Notes under the pieces: model-generated
What the model saw: only the letters and a program-made list of their open reading frames with translations
What the model was told of the DNA's origin: nothing
The model's database searches: none
Shown: one piece after another, positions 52,801 through 62,300 of the stretch
Numbering within the stretch: position 1 is the stretch's first letter
Layout: each line of letters begins with the position of its first letter
Assembly: GCA_008694505.1 (NCBI GenBank)
Contig: VZDJ01007749.1
Span: 3,810,941-3,874,940 of the forward strand
Source of the DNA: Cyanoderma ruficeps
Taxonomy: Eukaryota; Chordata; Aves; Passeriformes; Timaliidae
Direction: 5' to 3'
DNA length: 64,000 nt
Position numbers and translations under genes: made by a program

Positions 52801-55800
52801 GTGATCGAAATACTTGGCCAGGCACAACGCATGCCTTGTGGAAGGAACGAGACAAAGGGGGAGCTTTTTCTATGTGTTCATCCTCATCTGAGGCAGCTGT
52901 CCAGAGTCATTTACAGACAGTGGAATATAATAAGTGCATCTCATGCCAACACAGGCATTTTAGGGAGATGAGCCGCATCTCATCTTGAAGCATCCAGTTT
53001 CCTTTTTCTGAACAGGAAGGGAGCCAAGGGTGACTAGTTCAAATGGATGTTTCAGGTCAAATGGAGCTGAACTGTTAGTTTCTACATCGTACTTATACAG
53101 GACTCTTCACAAAAATGGCCAGTATTCCTTTTGCAAATGAGAAAAAGGAAAAGAGAGGTGAAGGTATTTACCCATGCTTCCAGGGCAAGGCAGAAATGAG
53201 TTCTCAGCACTGTCCCCAGTTCACTGTGCTAGAGTGCAATAATAGGATAATAATTTAATATTGCCAACACAGTCCTTGTTGTTTTTATCGTGTGGTTTTT
53301 ATTGAGACAGCAAATAAGCTGGAACATGCTGTACTTAGAGCAGGTAGAGCATGCTGTTAAACCCCACCATACACACTGTATTTAATGAATGTAATCAAAT
53401 GAAGTCTGCAGCTAATTGTATTTTGAAGAGTTGTCCTTGTCCTACACTGATGAAAAGAATTTGTCTTGGGCACCGGGGAATAACTTCTCAAATGGGAATC
53501 TCATAAACAGCGTTGCTTGCAACTTTAATTTAATAGAGGTTTGGTATGCATTGTAATTAAAATCTTATGCAGCAAATTGATACTGAATCCTGAGTCAACT
53601 TTTCTGAGATATCTCAGGGCAAAACGCATCCTCTTCTTGAGTTGCTCTTATGCTGCTTCAACATTTGCTTATTCCTGACCAAATCTGCCAAAATTTTTAT
53701 CTCTTTTCTTCATCTCCTGTTCACTTCATTGCAAATGTTCCACCAGCTTCAGGTAGCAAGTTCCAGCCCTTCATACCACCCCTAACAAAGGATTTTCCCT
53801 TCAGCATTTTTCATAATGGAAAATAGGTAAATGCTAAGGGACTACAATCTGATCCCTTCCCTCTCAAGAGGATTGTTCTCTCTTTATTAGGCATTATTTA
53901 CCCTGCATACTGTGGGGACCTCAGCTAAGAGTCAGAGCTGTCTGTGAAGTGAGAGCTGAGCAGAGAGTCCTAGGAGCATGTGTGTTGTGCCTGGGCATGT
54001 TTTTCAGTCATGCTTCCTCCCATTACCTGCTCCAAATATCCACATGATCTCTGATTAGTGACTGTAAACACAGGTAATCCATGCTTAGACTGTGCAGTTT
54101 TAAACAGAGGACAACATGGAAAGAAAAACAGAGACAGAGAAGTGTGCCTGAAATCAGGAGGACATTCCAGGCCCTTTTGCATCACCAAACATTGCCCTGC
54201 TCATTTTGCTTCTCAGGCATTAACATCCCAGCGTTGAACTGGGTAGATTTAGGGCTGGCTACCTTTAGGGCTGGGTAGAGTTAGGTCCAACCCAAGGCCA
54301 ACATCTCCAGTTTATGTTGCCCCCATGTTTGCTGCAGCCACAGTTCCTTGCGTAAGCACAGTACCACATAGGCAGCTGCCAGCCTGAACTCCTTCCTGTG
54401 TGCTTTGCATGAGGCAGAGGGTGAAACCACCCACAGAAAGCATTCAGCCCTGGGTGGAAGAACAGACCAGGTATATTTACTTGGCATATGCTTTTTCCAG
54501 CAAGGATGGCCAGAATTCATTTGAAGTTCGGGGGTGTACAGACAGGTATCTTCCATTTAGGAATGGCAGCCGGTCATCTATCACTACATCCACCCATTCT
54601 CCATATTGCCAGAACTGGAAATAAATAGAATAAAAATATATGTTAAAAAGACAGAGAAAATAAAACAATGAGCCTCTTTTAAGCACTAATGTCTATGCCA
54701 AGAAAAAGCCTCTTGAACTAGCACAGGAATTAATCTAAAGCATGGATATGTCCATGAAGTGCTCAGGCTAATGGTCCCCATTGCTAAACAAGCTACCAAT
54801 TGGCTGGATTTCCCAGTGGCAGGGAAAGTCCTTGGGGAGTATAGCTAGTCCTGCAATCAGTGAGAGGAAATGTTCAACATGGGGAATATGCTAATATTCT
54901 TGGGTGGTAGAAAGGTTTCAAGAAGATAAAGAACAGTCACACAGGTGGAATCCTTGAACCTCCTTCCTCAGCCACCCTTGGATTTTCCCACACAGCTCTT
55001 GGCCAGAAAGCCTCTGTCAAGATCCAGCCTCTAAATTTTCTTTCCTCTGTGTTTCAGTTAAGACTCTGACACACTGTCATGACAGAGACTGTGTAGTGAC
55101 TAAAGACTGTTTTGAGGTATTATCCATCTCCTTGATGGATGAGAAGGACATAGGCAGTCTCTCCAGCATGTGGATAGAGCAGGTGTTTCTCCAGCTGATC
55201 CAACTGATGAAACTTTTCAAGAGAAAAGACAGGAATAGAGATCTGCGGGGATGAACTAAAGGAGCCATTTCCAGAGTCATTAGCAGATTAATGTAGCTTA
55301 GCATGATTCGAAATCATAAGAGGCCAAGCTCTTATTTGCAGTAATGCTAAGGACTCTAGTGGAAGTATGCCAGCAATAGATTTAGTCTAGCATGATTTTA
55401 TTTCAACAGCTTCGGTCAATGAAAAACCCCAAAATGAGCTGTTCTGCTAGAAAAACACAAGACCAGATCTGCCCAGCAGCAAAGCAGCTTACAGACTGCT
55501 CAGATGAAAGCAGGTCTGATCCTACTTACATTCTGCCTCACCCAGGCCTCTTCCTTCCTACATTAGTGGTGGCAGGAGGTGGCAGGGTTGGAACATCTAA
55601 CTTGTGCTCCAGGAGGGATCTGAGGCTTCTGCTTGATTTTGGCAGGAGGGAGCTTGAGAAAAAGCCTTCCACTGGCTGTCCTCTGCCTGAAGGAGAGACA
55701 GGCAAAAGGACTGTCCAAAGGGAGCTGTCCTTTCAGTCACCTAAAGAGACCTTCTGTCACCAGCCAACACCTAGGAGCAGGTCTGTATGGAGGAAAGGTG

Positions 55801-58800
55801 TGACATCCAGCCACACCTCCCCATGGTGCTTCATGTGCAAACACAACAGGTAAAGGAGGAGAATATATGGAATTCACTGTGGGGATTACTGCAGTCCAAA
55901 CCCACTGAGTGATGTTTTTCCAAAAGCCAAGTTCCTTGGCCGTGTTTGATAGGGAGCTCAAGCTTGGAGGCCATCTGAATGCAGCACTGTGTTTTGATTC
56001 AGCTGGATAAAGACAACTGCTTTGTCCTGACTGTCACAGTTTATTTTAGCTAGCTCTGGAAGTACAAGAGTGGTACAGGAGAAGCCATTCTCCTGCTTTC
56101 AGAGTGGGTCACTTTCTGGGTTGAGTCCAGCTTCATGAAATTTCTTTATATCCCTTTATGGGATTTAAGTACTGCAGCTAAGAATGTGGTGGTAAATAAA
56201 ACCAAGAATTGCTATTTAGGCAGGATGCAAAGAGGGAAGTTCTTCACTTCCACAATTATGATAAACCTTTTAAATCAGGAATTTATTTTCCTGGGCTTAA
56301 GAGAAGGAAAAAGAAATGAACAGACCCAAGATGACAACAACACATTTAGGGTCCCGATGGTCAAAGGGACAATGTTGTGTGGTTATTCTGTTTCCTTTTT
56401 TTCCTTCCCAGAGAGAGATCTTAGAAAAATCCAGTTCTGGAATTGAGTAAGGTGAAAAATTGCGTGTATATCAATTATCAACCAACACCAACTATGTGTA
56501 TGGTGTTAAAAAGCACTTTTTGGATGTTTCCTGAAACTGAGGTCTTGACCATTTATGGTCGTTAAAGATTTCATCCGTTTCTTCCTGAAAGCAGGGACAT
56601 TAACACCCAGGGCAGATCCCTCCAGTTGTGAGTTGATGGGCTGTGCAATAACCCCCTGTAGTCCCCTGGAGAATACTTCTGTTTTTGTCCCAAGCTGAGA
56701 TGCTGCTCCTCACTGTCACAAGGAGCGACACACTCTGTCTCATAGACACCACAGTTTCTGTGGCAGAGAAAGGGATTCCTAACATGGCACCAACTTAATC
56801 CCTGGAGAAATAACATCACTGTAATTATTCCCTAGATAAAAACATTGCACATCTTAACTACAGCTTATGAAGTGCTTAACACCCTTGACTCTCACAGCTG
56901 AACAGCTCATGCTGTACAGGAGCATTGGAGCAGCCCTTTGTATCCCTGAGAGGCAACATGCTCCAGTTCCAAAATGGTGGAAAAAAGTTATAAGCTAAAA
57001 TTTTTATATTAGCATATGATATGCCTTGTTTGTGATTCTTCACTGAACTGAGGACTGGTGGTTTAGCCTGTGGATGGCAGTAAAATATCTTTGATGGAAT
57101 AATTGAAAGGCATTGCAGAGAAGCTGCATTCAGAGGAGCTTTCTCAGGGGTTTATTACTCAAGGAAAGCCAGAAACAGTTGCATTGATTTGCAGATGAGA
57201 TGACAGGGAAAACATTTTCAAATACTGCAAGGTATTTATACTGCTTAAGATTTAAGCATTGCGCCTAACTAATCTTTTCAAAGCTCCCATGAAAGACAAT
57301 CTGGCTTGCATCCTTTTAATGTGTTTTAAGCAGACTGGTGTCCCTTCAGCTGGTTTATCTCATACACTGTGGCAGTGTATGCTGAAAATCAGCCAAGACA
57401 GAAACATCTGGTATTCTAAGGAGCAAAGGAACAGAGCAAAATTTAGACTGGCCACAAGATAATCCTCCTGGTGCTGCTCCACAAGTGCCAAGGAGGTTAA
57501 AGAAGTCTCGTTACCAGAGCTCTTTGCTGCTGAACTGCATAAAACAAAAGAGATTCGTGAAATAAGGGGGATGAGGAATGGCTGAGTTTATCCTGATTTT
57601 CTCTACTGCATCCAGTTTAGCTTCTGGATTTTAATGGTGATGCAAACTCTTCTAATCCCACCAGATATTTGTTTGACTCAGATACAAGCAAGTAGAGCCT
57701 GCCAGTTGCTACCCAAGTCACCCTCTTTGGGAGATTCAGACAACTTTAGGAGTTGGTAGAAAGCGAGATTTACTAAAAAGCCTTGTTTCTCTCTCTGAAA
57801 CAAATCTCTTTTCAAAATATCAAAAGCCTGTTCCTCTGATCTGTCCCCAAGGATTTTTAATTTCCAGCCATTTCAACGAGCTAAAAGGGCAAGGTGAAGT
57901 GGGGAAACAGAAAATGAGCCAAATAGATAGTGCAGGTGAGATGACAGCCGTAACAGACTGCCCAAATCAAGGCAGCCACCAAAATGCCATCTAAAACATA
58001 TATGTACACAAATCTATCTGAACAGCTGGTACTGCTGCCTTTGCAGTCATAACTTTCAGAAAAGGGCATCAAATTCCCTGAAGTGCAATTGCACCACCTG
58101 GAGCACAAGGAATCATTAAAAAATTCATGATTTTCTGCAAAGTTCCAAACTGGGAGTCAGCATTGAAGAACCAAAGCATTCAAGGATGATGAGATGAGGG
58201 GCTGCAGTTTGGACCCCTTTGCAATCCCACCAGCCAAGCTCAAGAGGTACCAAGACCGCAGGGAATACATACCCGGAAATGAAAAATCCCAGCATAATCA
58301 TCCTGGAATCCTTGGTCCTTTGGTAAAACATTTTCCAAAAATTGTTTTTGCAGTGTCAGGGAACCCAGGGCAGCCAGCATCCAGCAGTCACCTCAGGGGA
58401 GGAAAGAATCCAGTGCATTCAGTCATTTATTTGTGGTTGTGGATCACAGCTGACTCTTTAGAAAGAGAATGGGCTGCAACATCTAAGAACCATTTTGCTA
58501 AAAGCAACCAACATTCTTCTGTCTCTCTTTCCCCCTCCAAAATGCTGAAGCACTGTCCAGGATTCACCAGCAGCGTCCACTGGGAGCCCTGATGTTACTC
58601 AGCCACCCTTTTCTACTTTCAGGCTGCTCCTATCTTTTGCAGTCACATTGAGACTTGTGGTCTGGAACACTCTTTAGGAAACCTTCCAATTCTCAGTGGA
58701 GTGGGAAATGGAAAGACATTTCCTTCTACGTGGGAGCAGAGCAGTTTCCAAAGACAAACATGGTCAAGGAGTACAAGATGGAACTGACACAGGGTGCAGA

Positions 58801-59333
58801 TACATACTCTGATACTGGGTAAGTATTGGAGGAGTTGAACAGAAATATCCGCAGGAAAGAAAACTCTGACAGTCAAATGAAGACATTAGGATGGAAAGAA
58901 AATTCAGTCCTACACCTGTTGGAACTGTGCCTACTTACCCACTTACGCTTAACTATGTTTGACCCTTCTTCTTGAAGCATCTGCCTTATCTCAGCTGGAT
59001 CTCCATTTCTAAGCTTGGCCTTACACAGACAGAAGGCAGACGCCAGACAAAAGTAACAAAGATTTGAGCTGCTGCGTTTGGGAATCCTGTTAAATATCTG
59101 CAATAAGTTGTGTGTGGACTTGTGCCAGTCTAGATTGAGCTTCACAGATTTTTACTGCAGCTACCATGGTCCACATCTTCCCACCAAGCACTTGGAACAT
59201 AGCAAAGCAATCACAGGTTCTTGCTTTGTGCAGATCTGTTCCAAATCAATTGTATCACCTTACCTATTTCTCCTTGCATGATATCAAATCTGCTAACTCC
59301 ATCCATGATCAAATAAGGATTTCTCTGAAGTTC
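28011..59333 (-). CDS. CAPN13: Calpain-family cysteine protease, best match calpain-13; 20 exons, N-terminus missing
   Basis: This is a calcium-dependent intracellular cysteine protease of the classical (penta-EF-hand) calpain type. The 20 exons listed separately sum to 1824 nt, which is 607 residues plus stop, and all splice phases agree. Order in the partial protein: protease core about residues 1-245 with catalytic Cys26 (GDCW), His181 (GHAYTVTG) and Asn205 (WNPWG); C2-like domain III about 246-416; linker; EF-hand domain about 430-607. Several exon lengths (70, 119, 134, 86, 75, 37, 58, 69, 79, 117) match those I know as typical of vertebrate calpains. CAPN13 is favoured over CAPN14 or CAPN9 because of motifs such as [17 protein letters not shown] and the layout of the C-terminus. 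Human CAPN13 is about 669 residues, so roughly 65 N-terminal residues are missing, and no start codon can be assigned. Calpain identity is close to certain; the paralogue name is likely. Confidence 0.9.
28038..29106 (-). other. CAPN13: Calpain last intron
   Basis: It carries the (TA)n plus T32 tract at 28756-28806. On the minus strand this reads as an A tract followed by TA repeats, in the middle of the intron and not at either splice site. Confidence 0.8.
28756..28806. repeat. (TA)n followed by a run of 32 T
   Basis: About 19 nt of alternating A/T followed by an uninterrupted T tract to 28806. A simple repeat prone to length change and sequencing error. Confidence 0.95.
29107..29162 (-). 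CDS. CAPN13: Calpain exon: EF-hand 5, penultimate
   Basis: Encodes residues 581-599, [19 protein letters not shown]. This is the last EF-hand, which mediates pairing between calpain subunits in the family. It aligns with FRNLSKDGKGLYLTEME in human CAPN13. The frame was fixed by the phase of the previous exon, since another frame is also open. The length is 56 nt. The acceptor is GCCCTTAG and the donor is GAG|GTAAGA. Confidence 0.9.
29163..31495 (-). other. CAPN13: Calpain intron, 2.3 kb
   Basis: Intron between the EF-hand 4 and EF-hand 5 exons. No repeat or coding segment was recognised. Confidence 0.75.
31496..31612 (-). CDS. CAPN13: Calpain exon: EF-hand 4
   Basis: Encodes residues 542-581, [17 protein letters not shown] then [18 protein letters not shown]. 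It matches the LxxLVTLRYSD...VxFxxxVCFLMRLEAM region of human CAPN13. The loop is degenerate. The canonical 117-nt length is kept. It is far richer in GC than the flanking introns. The acceptor is CTCGGCAG and the donor is C|GTGAGT. Confidence 0.95.
31613..34327 (-). other. CAPN13: Calpain intron, 2.7 kb
   Basis: Intron between the EF-hand 3 and EF-hand 4 exons. It contains a short tRNA-like A-box segment (31745-31792), reported in the findings. Otherwise nothing was recognised. Confidence 0.75.
34328..34406 (-). CDS. CAPN13: Calpain exon: EF-hand 3
   Basis: Encodes residues 516-542, [19 protein letters not shown]. The loop 522-533 has D, N, S, D and E at positions 1, 3, 5, 9 and 12, with Gly at 6, and looks able to bind calcium. 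The canonical 79-nt length is kept. The acceptor is GTATTTTAG and the donor is G|GTATGC. Confidence 0.95.
35291..35331. repeat. 9-bp tandem repeat, four units
   Basis: Units CACGGAATC, CACGGAATC, CACACAATC and CACAGTATC in succession. They lie about 30 bp into the intron after the EF-hand 2 exon. Confidence 0.85.
35361..35429 (-). CDS. CAPN13: Calpain exon: EF-hand 2 loop
   Basis: Encodes residues 493-515, [19 protein letters not shown]. With the preceding Asp492 it forms a canonical 12-residue loop with D, N, N, R, T and E at positions 1, 3, 5, 7, 9 and 12. The canonical 69-nt length is kept. The acceptor is GTGCACAG and the donor is CTG|GTACGA. Confidence 0.94.
36970..37037 (-). CDS. CAPN13: Calpain exon: [14 protein letters not shown] segment
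   Basis: Encodes residues 470-492. [15 protein letters not shown] matches the calpain FSxxxCRxxxALMD helix leading into EF-hand 2. The length is 68 nt. The acceptor is CCTTGCAG and the donor GAT|GTATCC is rather weak. The final Asp is position 1 of the EF-hand 2 loop. Confidence 0.9.
37570..37627 (-). CDS. CAPN13: Calpain exon: EF-hand 1 helix
   Basis: Encodes residues 451-470, [17 protein letters not shown], the IDAxxLQxLLN motif of the first EF-hand region. The canonical 58-nt length is kept. The acceptor is TGCATTAG and the donor is G|GTAAAG. Confidence 0.94.
38614..38676 (-). CDS. CAPN13: Calpain exon: start of the penta-EF-hand domain
   Basis: Encodes residues 430-450, ending ALFLRYAKQ. 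This corresponds to the FxxYAQQ segment that opens the EF-hand domain in human CAPN13. The length is 63 nt in phase 0. The acceptor is TTAATGCAG and the donor is CAG|GTACCC. Confidence 0.9.
40264..40300 (-). CDS. CAPN13: Calpain small exon: linker (37 nt)
   Basis: Encodes residues 417-429 ([13 protein letters not shown]), the linker between domain III and the EF-hand domain. The 37-nt length is typical for this calpain exon. The acceptor is TTTTCTAG and the donor is ATG|GTAAGA. The phase fits both neighbours. Confidence 0.87.
41849..42009 (-). CDS. CAPN13: Calpain exon: C2-like domain III, last strands
   Basis: Encodes residues 364-417, with [15 protein letters not shown], the calpain LxPGxYxIVP signature, and [11 protein letters not shown]. 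The length is 161 nt. The acceptor is CTCTTTCAG and the donor is GA|GTAAGA. Confidence 0.95.
42010..44433 (-). other. CAPN13: Calpain intron, 2.4 kb
   Basis: Intron between the 45-nt exon and the 161-nt domain III exon. No repeat or additional exon was recognised. Confidence 0.75.
44434..44478 (-). CDS. CAPN13: Calpain small exon in domain III (45 nt)
   Basis: Encodes residues 349-363 ([15 protein letters not shown]). It was placed by three observations. It has a strong acceptor (pyrimidine tract then GGTCAG). It is in phase 0 on both sides. It also fills the gap where human CAPN13 has a similar EKF...FF...Q segment. The donor GTTTAC is weak, so this is the least certain exon of the domain. 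Confidence 0.8.
45062..45207 (-). CDS. CAPN13: Calpain exon: C2-like domain III, first strands
   Basis: Encodes residues 300-348, including [12 protein letters not shown] and [10 protein letters not shown]. This fits the domain III beta-sandwich, where calpains have NPQF at the start and IGF before the next junction. The length is 146 nt. The donor is ACG|GTAAGC. The acceptor is a tandem CAGCAG, so the alternative start at 45210 would add one Ala. Confidence 0.92.
46690..46856 (-). CDS. CAPN13: Calpain exon: core to domain III transition
   Basis: Encodes residues 244-300. It starts [11 protein letters not shown], the conserved post-core segment (compare WMSCQDFQQKF in human CAPN13), then runs through [14 protein letters not shown] into a less conserved Ser/Thr-rich stretch. 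The length is 167 nt. The acceptor is CTCTGCAG and the donor is G|GTAATG. A CR1 element begins only about 60 bp upstream of the acceptor. Confidence 0.93.
46915..47457 (+). mobile_element. CR1 LINE 3' fragment, about 540 bp
   Basis: Matches the remembered avian CR1 consensus in sense orientation: TCTGGAGTGCTATGTCCAGT, then GAGCTGGGCCTGTTCAGCCT, then TTGGACCAGATGACC, ending in the ATTCTGTG motif typical of CR1 3' ends. It lies inside the calpain intron between 46857 and 48278, antisense to the gene. It is truncated at the 5' end and diverged. The long antisense ORF here is a by-product of the repeat. Confidence 0.9.
48279..48353 (-). CDS. CAPN13: Calpain exon: end of protease core, DDGEFW
   Basis: Encodes residues 219-244, including [16 protein letters not shown] and the conserved DDGEFW that closes the protease domain. 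The canonical 75-nt length is kept. The acceptor is TTTGCAG and the donor is TG|GTATTT, which splits a Trp codon. Confidence 0.95.
49637..49722 (-). CDS. CAPN13: Calpain exon with catalytic asparagine
   Basis: Encodes residues 191-219, including [19 protein letters not shown]. Asn205 of WNPWG completes the Cys-His-Asn triad. The canonical 86-nt length is kept. The acceptor is CTTTACAG and the donor is GA|GTAGGG. Confidence 0.96.
51466..51537 (-). CDS. CAPN13: Calpain exon with catalytic histidine
   Basis: Encodes residues 167-190. His181 in GHAYTVTG is the catalytic base of the calpain triad. The length is 72 nt in phase 0. The acceptor is CTTCTGCAG and the donor is AAG|GTAGGA. The reading frame stays open well into the upstream intron, but calpain similarity begins only at the acceptor. 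Confidence 0.95.
52438..52612 (-). CDS. CAPN13: Calpain exon: core hinge, ALVDLTGGV segment
   Basis: Encodes residues 108-166, with [19 protein letters not shown] running into LTGGV and later SRCLMGCST. The ALVDLTGGV string resembles CAPN13, where CAPN9-like calpains read AMEDFTGGV. The length of 175 nt is 6 nt longer than the common 169-nt version. The donor is CAG|GTGAGT. The acceptor CCGTAG follows an extremely long pyrimidine tract, described separately. Confidence 0.96.
52618..52667. repeat. A-rich tract beside a calpain acceptor
   Basis: About 50 nt of nearly pure A with a few G, ending in AGAGAGAG. On the minus strand it is the pyrimidine tract (T and C) immediately before the exon acceptor at 52613. 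Confidence 0.95.
52668..54480 (-). other. CAPN13: Calpain intron body, 1.8 kb
   Basis: No exon was recognised. Near 54239-54290 there is a short imperfect direct repeat of a GGGTAGA(T/G)TTAGG-like unit. Its acceptor-side end is the A-rich/pyrimidine tract at 52618-52667. Confidence 0.7.
54481..54614 (-). CDS. CAPN13: Calpain exon: protease core, [11 protein letters not shown] segment
   Basis: Encodes residues 64-108. [17 protein letters not shown] and [13 protein letters not shown] are hallmark calpain motifs of the first protease subdomain. The length of 134 nt is canonical. The acceptor is TTATTTCCAG and the donor is AA|GTAAAT, so a Lys codon is split across the junction. Confidence 0.97.
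54615..58272 (-). other. CAPN13: Calpain intron, 3.7 kb
   Basis: The largest intron bounded by two identified exons, between the Cys exon and the WVDVVIDD exon. No repeat or coding segment was recognised in it. Confidence 0.8.
58273..58391 (-). CDS. CAPN13: Calpain exon with catalytic cysteine
   Basis: Encodes residues 24-63: [13 protein letters not shown], then [10 protein letters not shown]. The Cys of DCW is the catalytic nucleophile. The 119-nt length is the canonical size for this calpain exon. The acceptor is CTCCCCTGAG and the donor is GTATGT. The residue after DCW is Met, where calpains usually have Phe. Confidence 0.96.
59264..59333 (-). CDS. CAPN13: Calpain exon: start of the protease core (first exon found)
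   Basis: Encodes residues 1-24 of the partial protein, including [11 protein letters not shown], the conserved lead-in to the catalytic Cys. The acceptor TTTCCACCAG precedes GAA and the donor is G|GTAAGG. The 70-nt length is the usual calpain size for this exon. It starts in phase 0 and ends in phase 1, so the final Gly is completed by the next exon. Confidence 0.95.
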
Positions 59334-62300
59334 CTGGTGGAAAGAAAATGCAAACAACAGTGTGAGCACCCAGCCTTTGCCAGGAGTGTGTTCCTGCCCC
59401 TTGAAGACCTTGCCTAGCTTTTCCACATCTGAAAACTGCTTTACTTGATGTTTTGTTGATGTTTTGCTGCCTGCCACCAACAAAACCAGAGGAGATGCTC
59501 AGTTATGTCTTTTTTAATCTGCTCAGATACTCCTCGGGACGGGGAGCTGGGGGTGAGTGCTCCCTGAGTTTTCGTTTGGGTTTCTCTAATGCTACTGACA
59601 CCTTTCAGAGAGAGCTCTGAGCTTGGCAGTGAAATCATGCAGTTTCCAGGGGCACAGCAGAGCAGAGACACATAGGTCTCCAAGCAAAGTGGAACAGGGT
59701 CTATATTTCAGATCAGCAGTGGGTCTGGGAGCACTGTACACTCTGAGCCTTTTGTGTTTCCATTCAGGTCTAATACAGGTCAGTGTGGGCTGCTTTTCTT
59801 CACTCTGGTGAGGAAGATATAGAAAGAGAGCTTAATCTCTGTCTGCAAAATCCCCTAGGCCTGGCTGACATTTTTGATTCAGGGAGAATTTTCCTTGAGA
59901 GTCTTGCTTGGGGAGTGAAGGGGGAAGCACTTCAGAGCTTGGCTTTGCACACAGAAATGTGAGCCATTCTCCCAGCCTTGTCTGCTATTGGCCTGGGATA
60001 TCTGAGTGCCCAGGAAGGAACAGCCTCAGTATCCCCCATGAGCAACCCTTGGCACTCTCCATCGCAGTAAGGCTCTGTTTTGAAAGAGCAATCAGCCTGA
60101 AATAGGCAAGTCATCACATATGTAAGAAAACAAAGAGATAAAAGGAAGAAAAAAAAAAAGCCCTGGTAAGAAAAATAATACAGCAGCCCTACCCTGAACA
60201 GGCCCTGGCATTCCTTCTCCCCAGCTGATCCGACAGGCTGCACAGAAATGAGACCAGCTCACAATGTGACTCATGACTTGCACGGTTGTGTGAGCTCAGC
60301 ATTAGCAAATGCTGTCAGCTTTCTGAAATGGCTTCACAGTGATCAAACCCCTCTAAAAAGTTTCCCTGTCAGGAAAAGATGCAATGCAACGTCACTGCTC
60401 CAGGCTGGTGGGCAGATCATGCTCCCATAGCACCGCTGATGTGGGGGAAATCAGCCTCAGCAGGCAAGCTCCTTGAGAGATGCTTTCCTACAGCCACCCC
60501 CACCAATCCCAGGACTTTGGGGATTTGCAGCAAGAGATTTACCCATGGCATGGGAGCAGGCCTAAGATGTGTGGCCATCAGCAGCAGTGGTTGTTCATTG
60601 AATAAGGATGAAGCAGCATTGAGCTCTTCTCCCTTCCGCTCTACATCCAGTCCAGCTTTATCTCCTCCCTACCTCCATTTCCCAGAGCAGTTTGTGTCCC
60701 TCACCTGGGTGAACTCAAAACTTTCCACGAGCAGGAAAGATTAAGCCGCATGGCAAGGTTTTGAACTTGCCCATGATTTGTGTGTGTCTGACTTGCTAGT
60801 AGTCATCCGAGAAAACCAACAGCATAAAGGAATGGGTATTTTTGTTTGCCCCCATCATTTCTGAGGGCTTTGAAGTTTGAGTTGCCAGAAGCAGGGTGGC
60901 TGGGCTACAGTTCACAGCTGCCACAGGGGTAAGCACCATCCAGAAGCATGAGCCTGAAACTAATGGGAAGGCAGCTGTGTCTTTATGGGATCCCTGAGGA
61001 AAGGGCTGATGCTCTGCCCTGTGCCAGGCTGCTAAAGCTCATAAGTGCTCTGTGGATCCTGCTAGCCTGTTGTGGGGACTGGCTCAAAAGTCAGCCCATT
61101 AGATGCCTCACCAAACATTCTATTGCCCGCCAAGGTGTTCAACTCCCCAGCGAGCAAAAGGGGATGAGCTGAGTCATTAAGCAGGTTCCTTGCTGAGAGA
61201 AACTGGCAATTTAGTCTAAAACCAGAAAAGACACAATCTGAAGGCAGCCTCAGCCAACACGCCTCGACTGTGCACACAGGCATCCCTGTGGCTGTCAGAG
61301 GGAACACTCCAATGCTGTATTCCCCACCACCCACAGCTCACAGAGCTCTGCTTCCAGGAGCCTGCATTCCCCACAGACTCTGGGGCAATAACTGAGACAC
61401 AATACAGAGTGTGTTGTTTCCACTAGCCAGGGGAAGGGGCTGCTCAGCAGCTGTCTGAACCCACAGAGGGCGTCTGACAGAGCACAGAGAGGATGTAATT
61501 GTGATGGGGACAGTGCTCTGGAAATCTGGACCTTTTCAACCGAGAGGAAAGGAGGTGTCCAATTAACTCCTCTTCCTTCAAAGGCAAGAATACAGCAGTC
61601 ATAAAACACCATATTGTCCACTATTGCAAAGCACAGCTAAACATGTAATTACCACTGCACAAAATGTGCAAGCTTCTATTTCTCCTGCTGCTCGAATTGC
61701 ATGACAAAGAGAGAAACCACAGCTTTAACTATAAGTCTGTCCAGAAGCAGTGTCCTGTTTGACTGAGAAATGATGAGGCTTTGTGGCATTTTCACGGAGA
61801 CTTTTCAGTTTTAGCTGGAGGGGGAAAGAAGAGGGAGCTCAGGGAGGCACGTGGTCTCTTCTTAGAGTATCTAAAAGCCCAGCAGTGAAGGCAACCATAT
61901 GGGCTGCAAGTCAAGCACTCTGCCTGAACTCATCCCCCCAGGACAAAGCTCTCATCACTCGCTTTCCCTGCCCCACTGAAGTCTTCATTATATATTCAAA
62001 AGGAAAGAGAAGATCAAGTTCAAACCAGTTCATCCTCTAGAGCATGGTTTTACCACAGAAGTATTGTTCATCTAAAGAGCAAGACAGAGAAGTAATCTGA
62101 GAGGTGGAGGAAAGTGTCCTGTACATGCATTTATCTCTAAATCTCTTTGTATAATTGCTTGAAATTTTTAGGAAAGAACAAGTCCCCAGAAGGGGCTGGA
62201 GGTGAGTAGTGTAGATGGAGACCACATGCAGACATGCGAAGGACAGAGTCAAACAGTTCTGTGAAAAATTGGAAGCCTGAGGTGGGATTTCCTAGGCAGT

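Noticed and set aside
55077..55304. Possible calpain exon on the minus strand
   Set aside because: It does not contain the DCW segment. The phases of the exons at 58273-58391 and 54481-54614 join directly, so nothing is missing between them.
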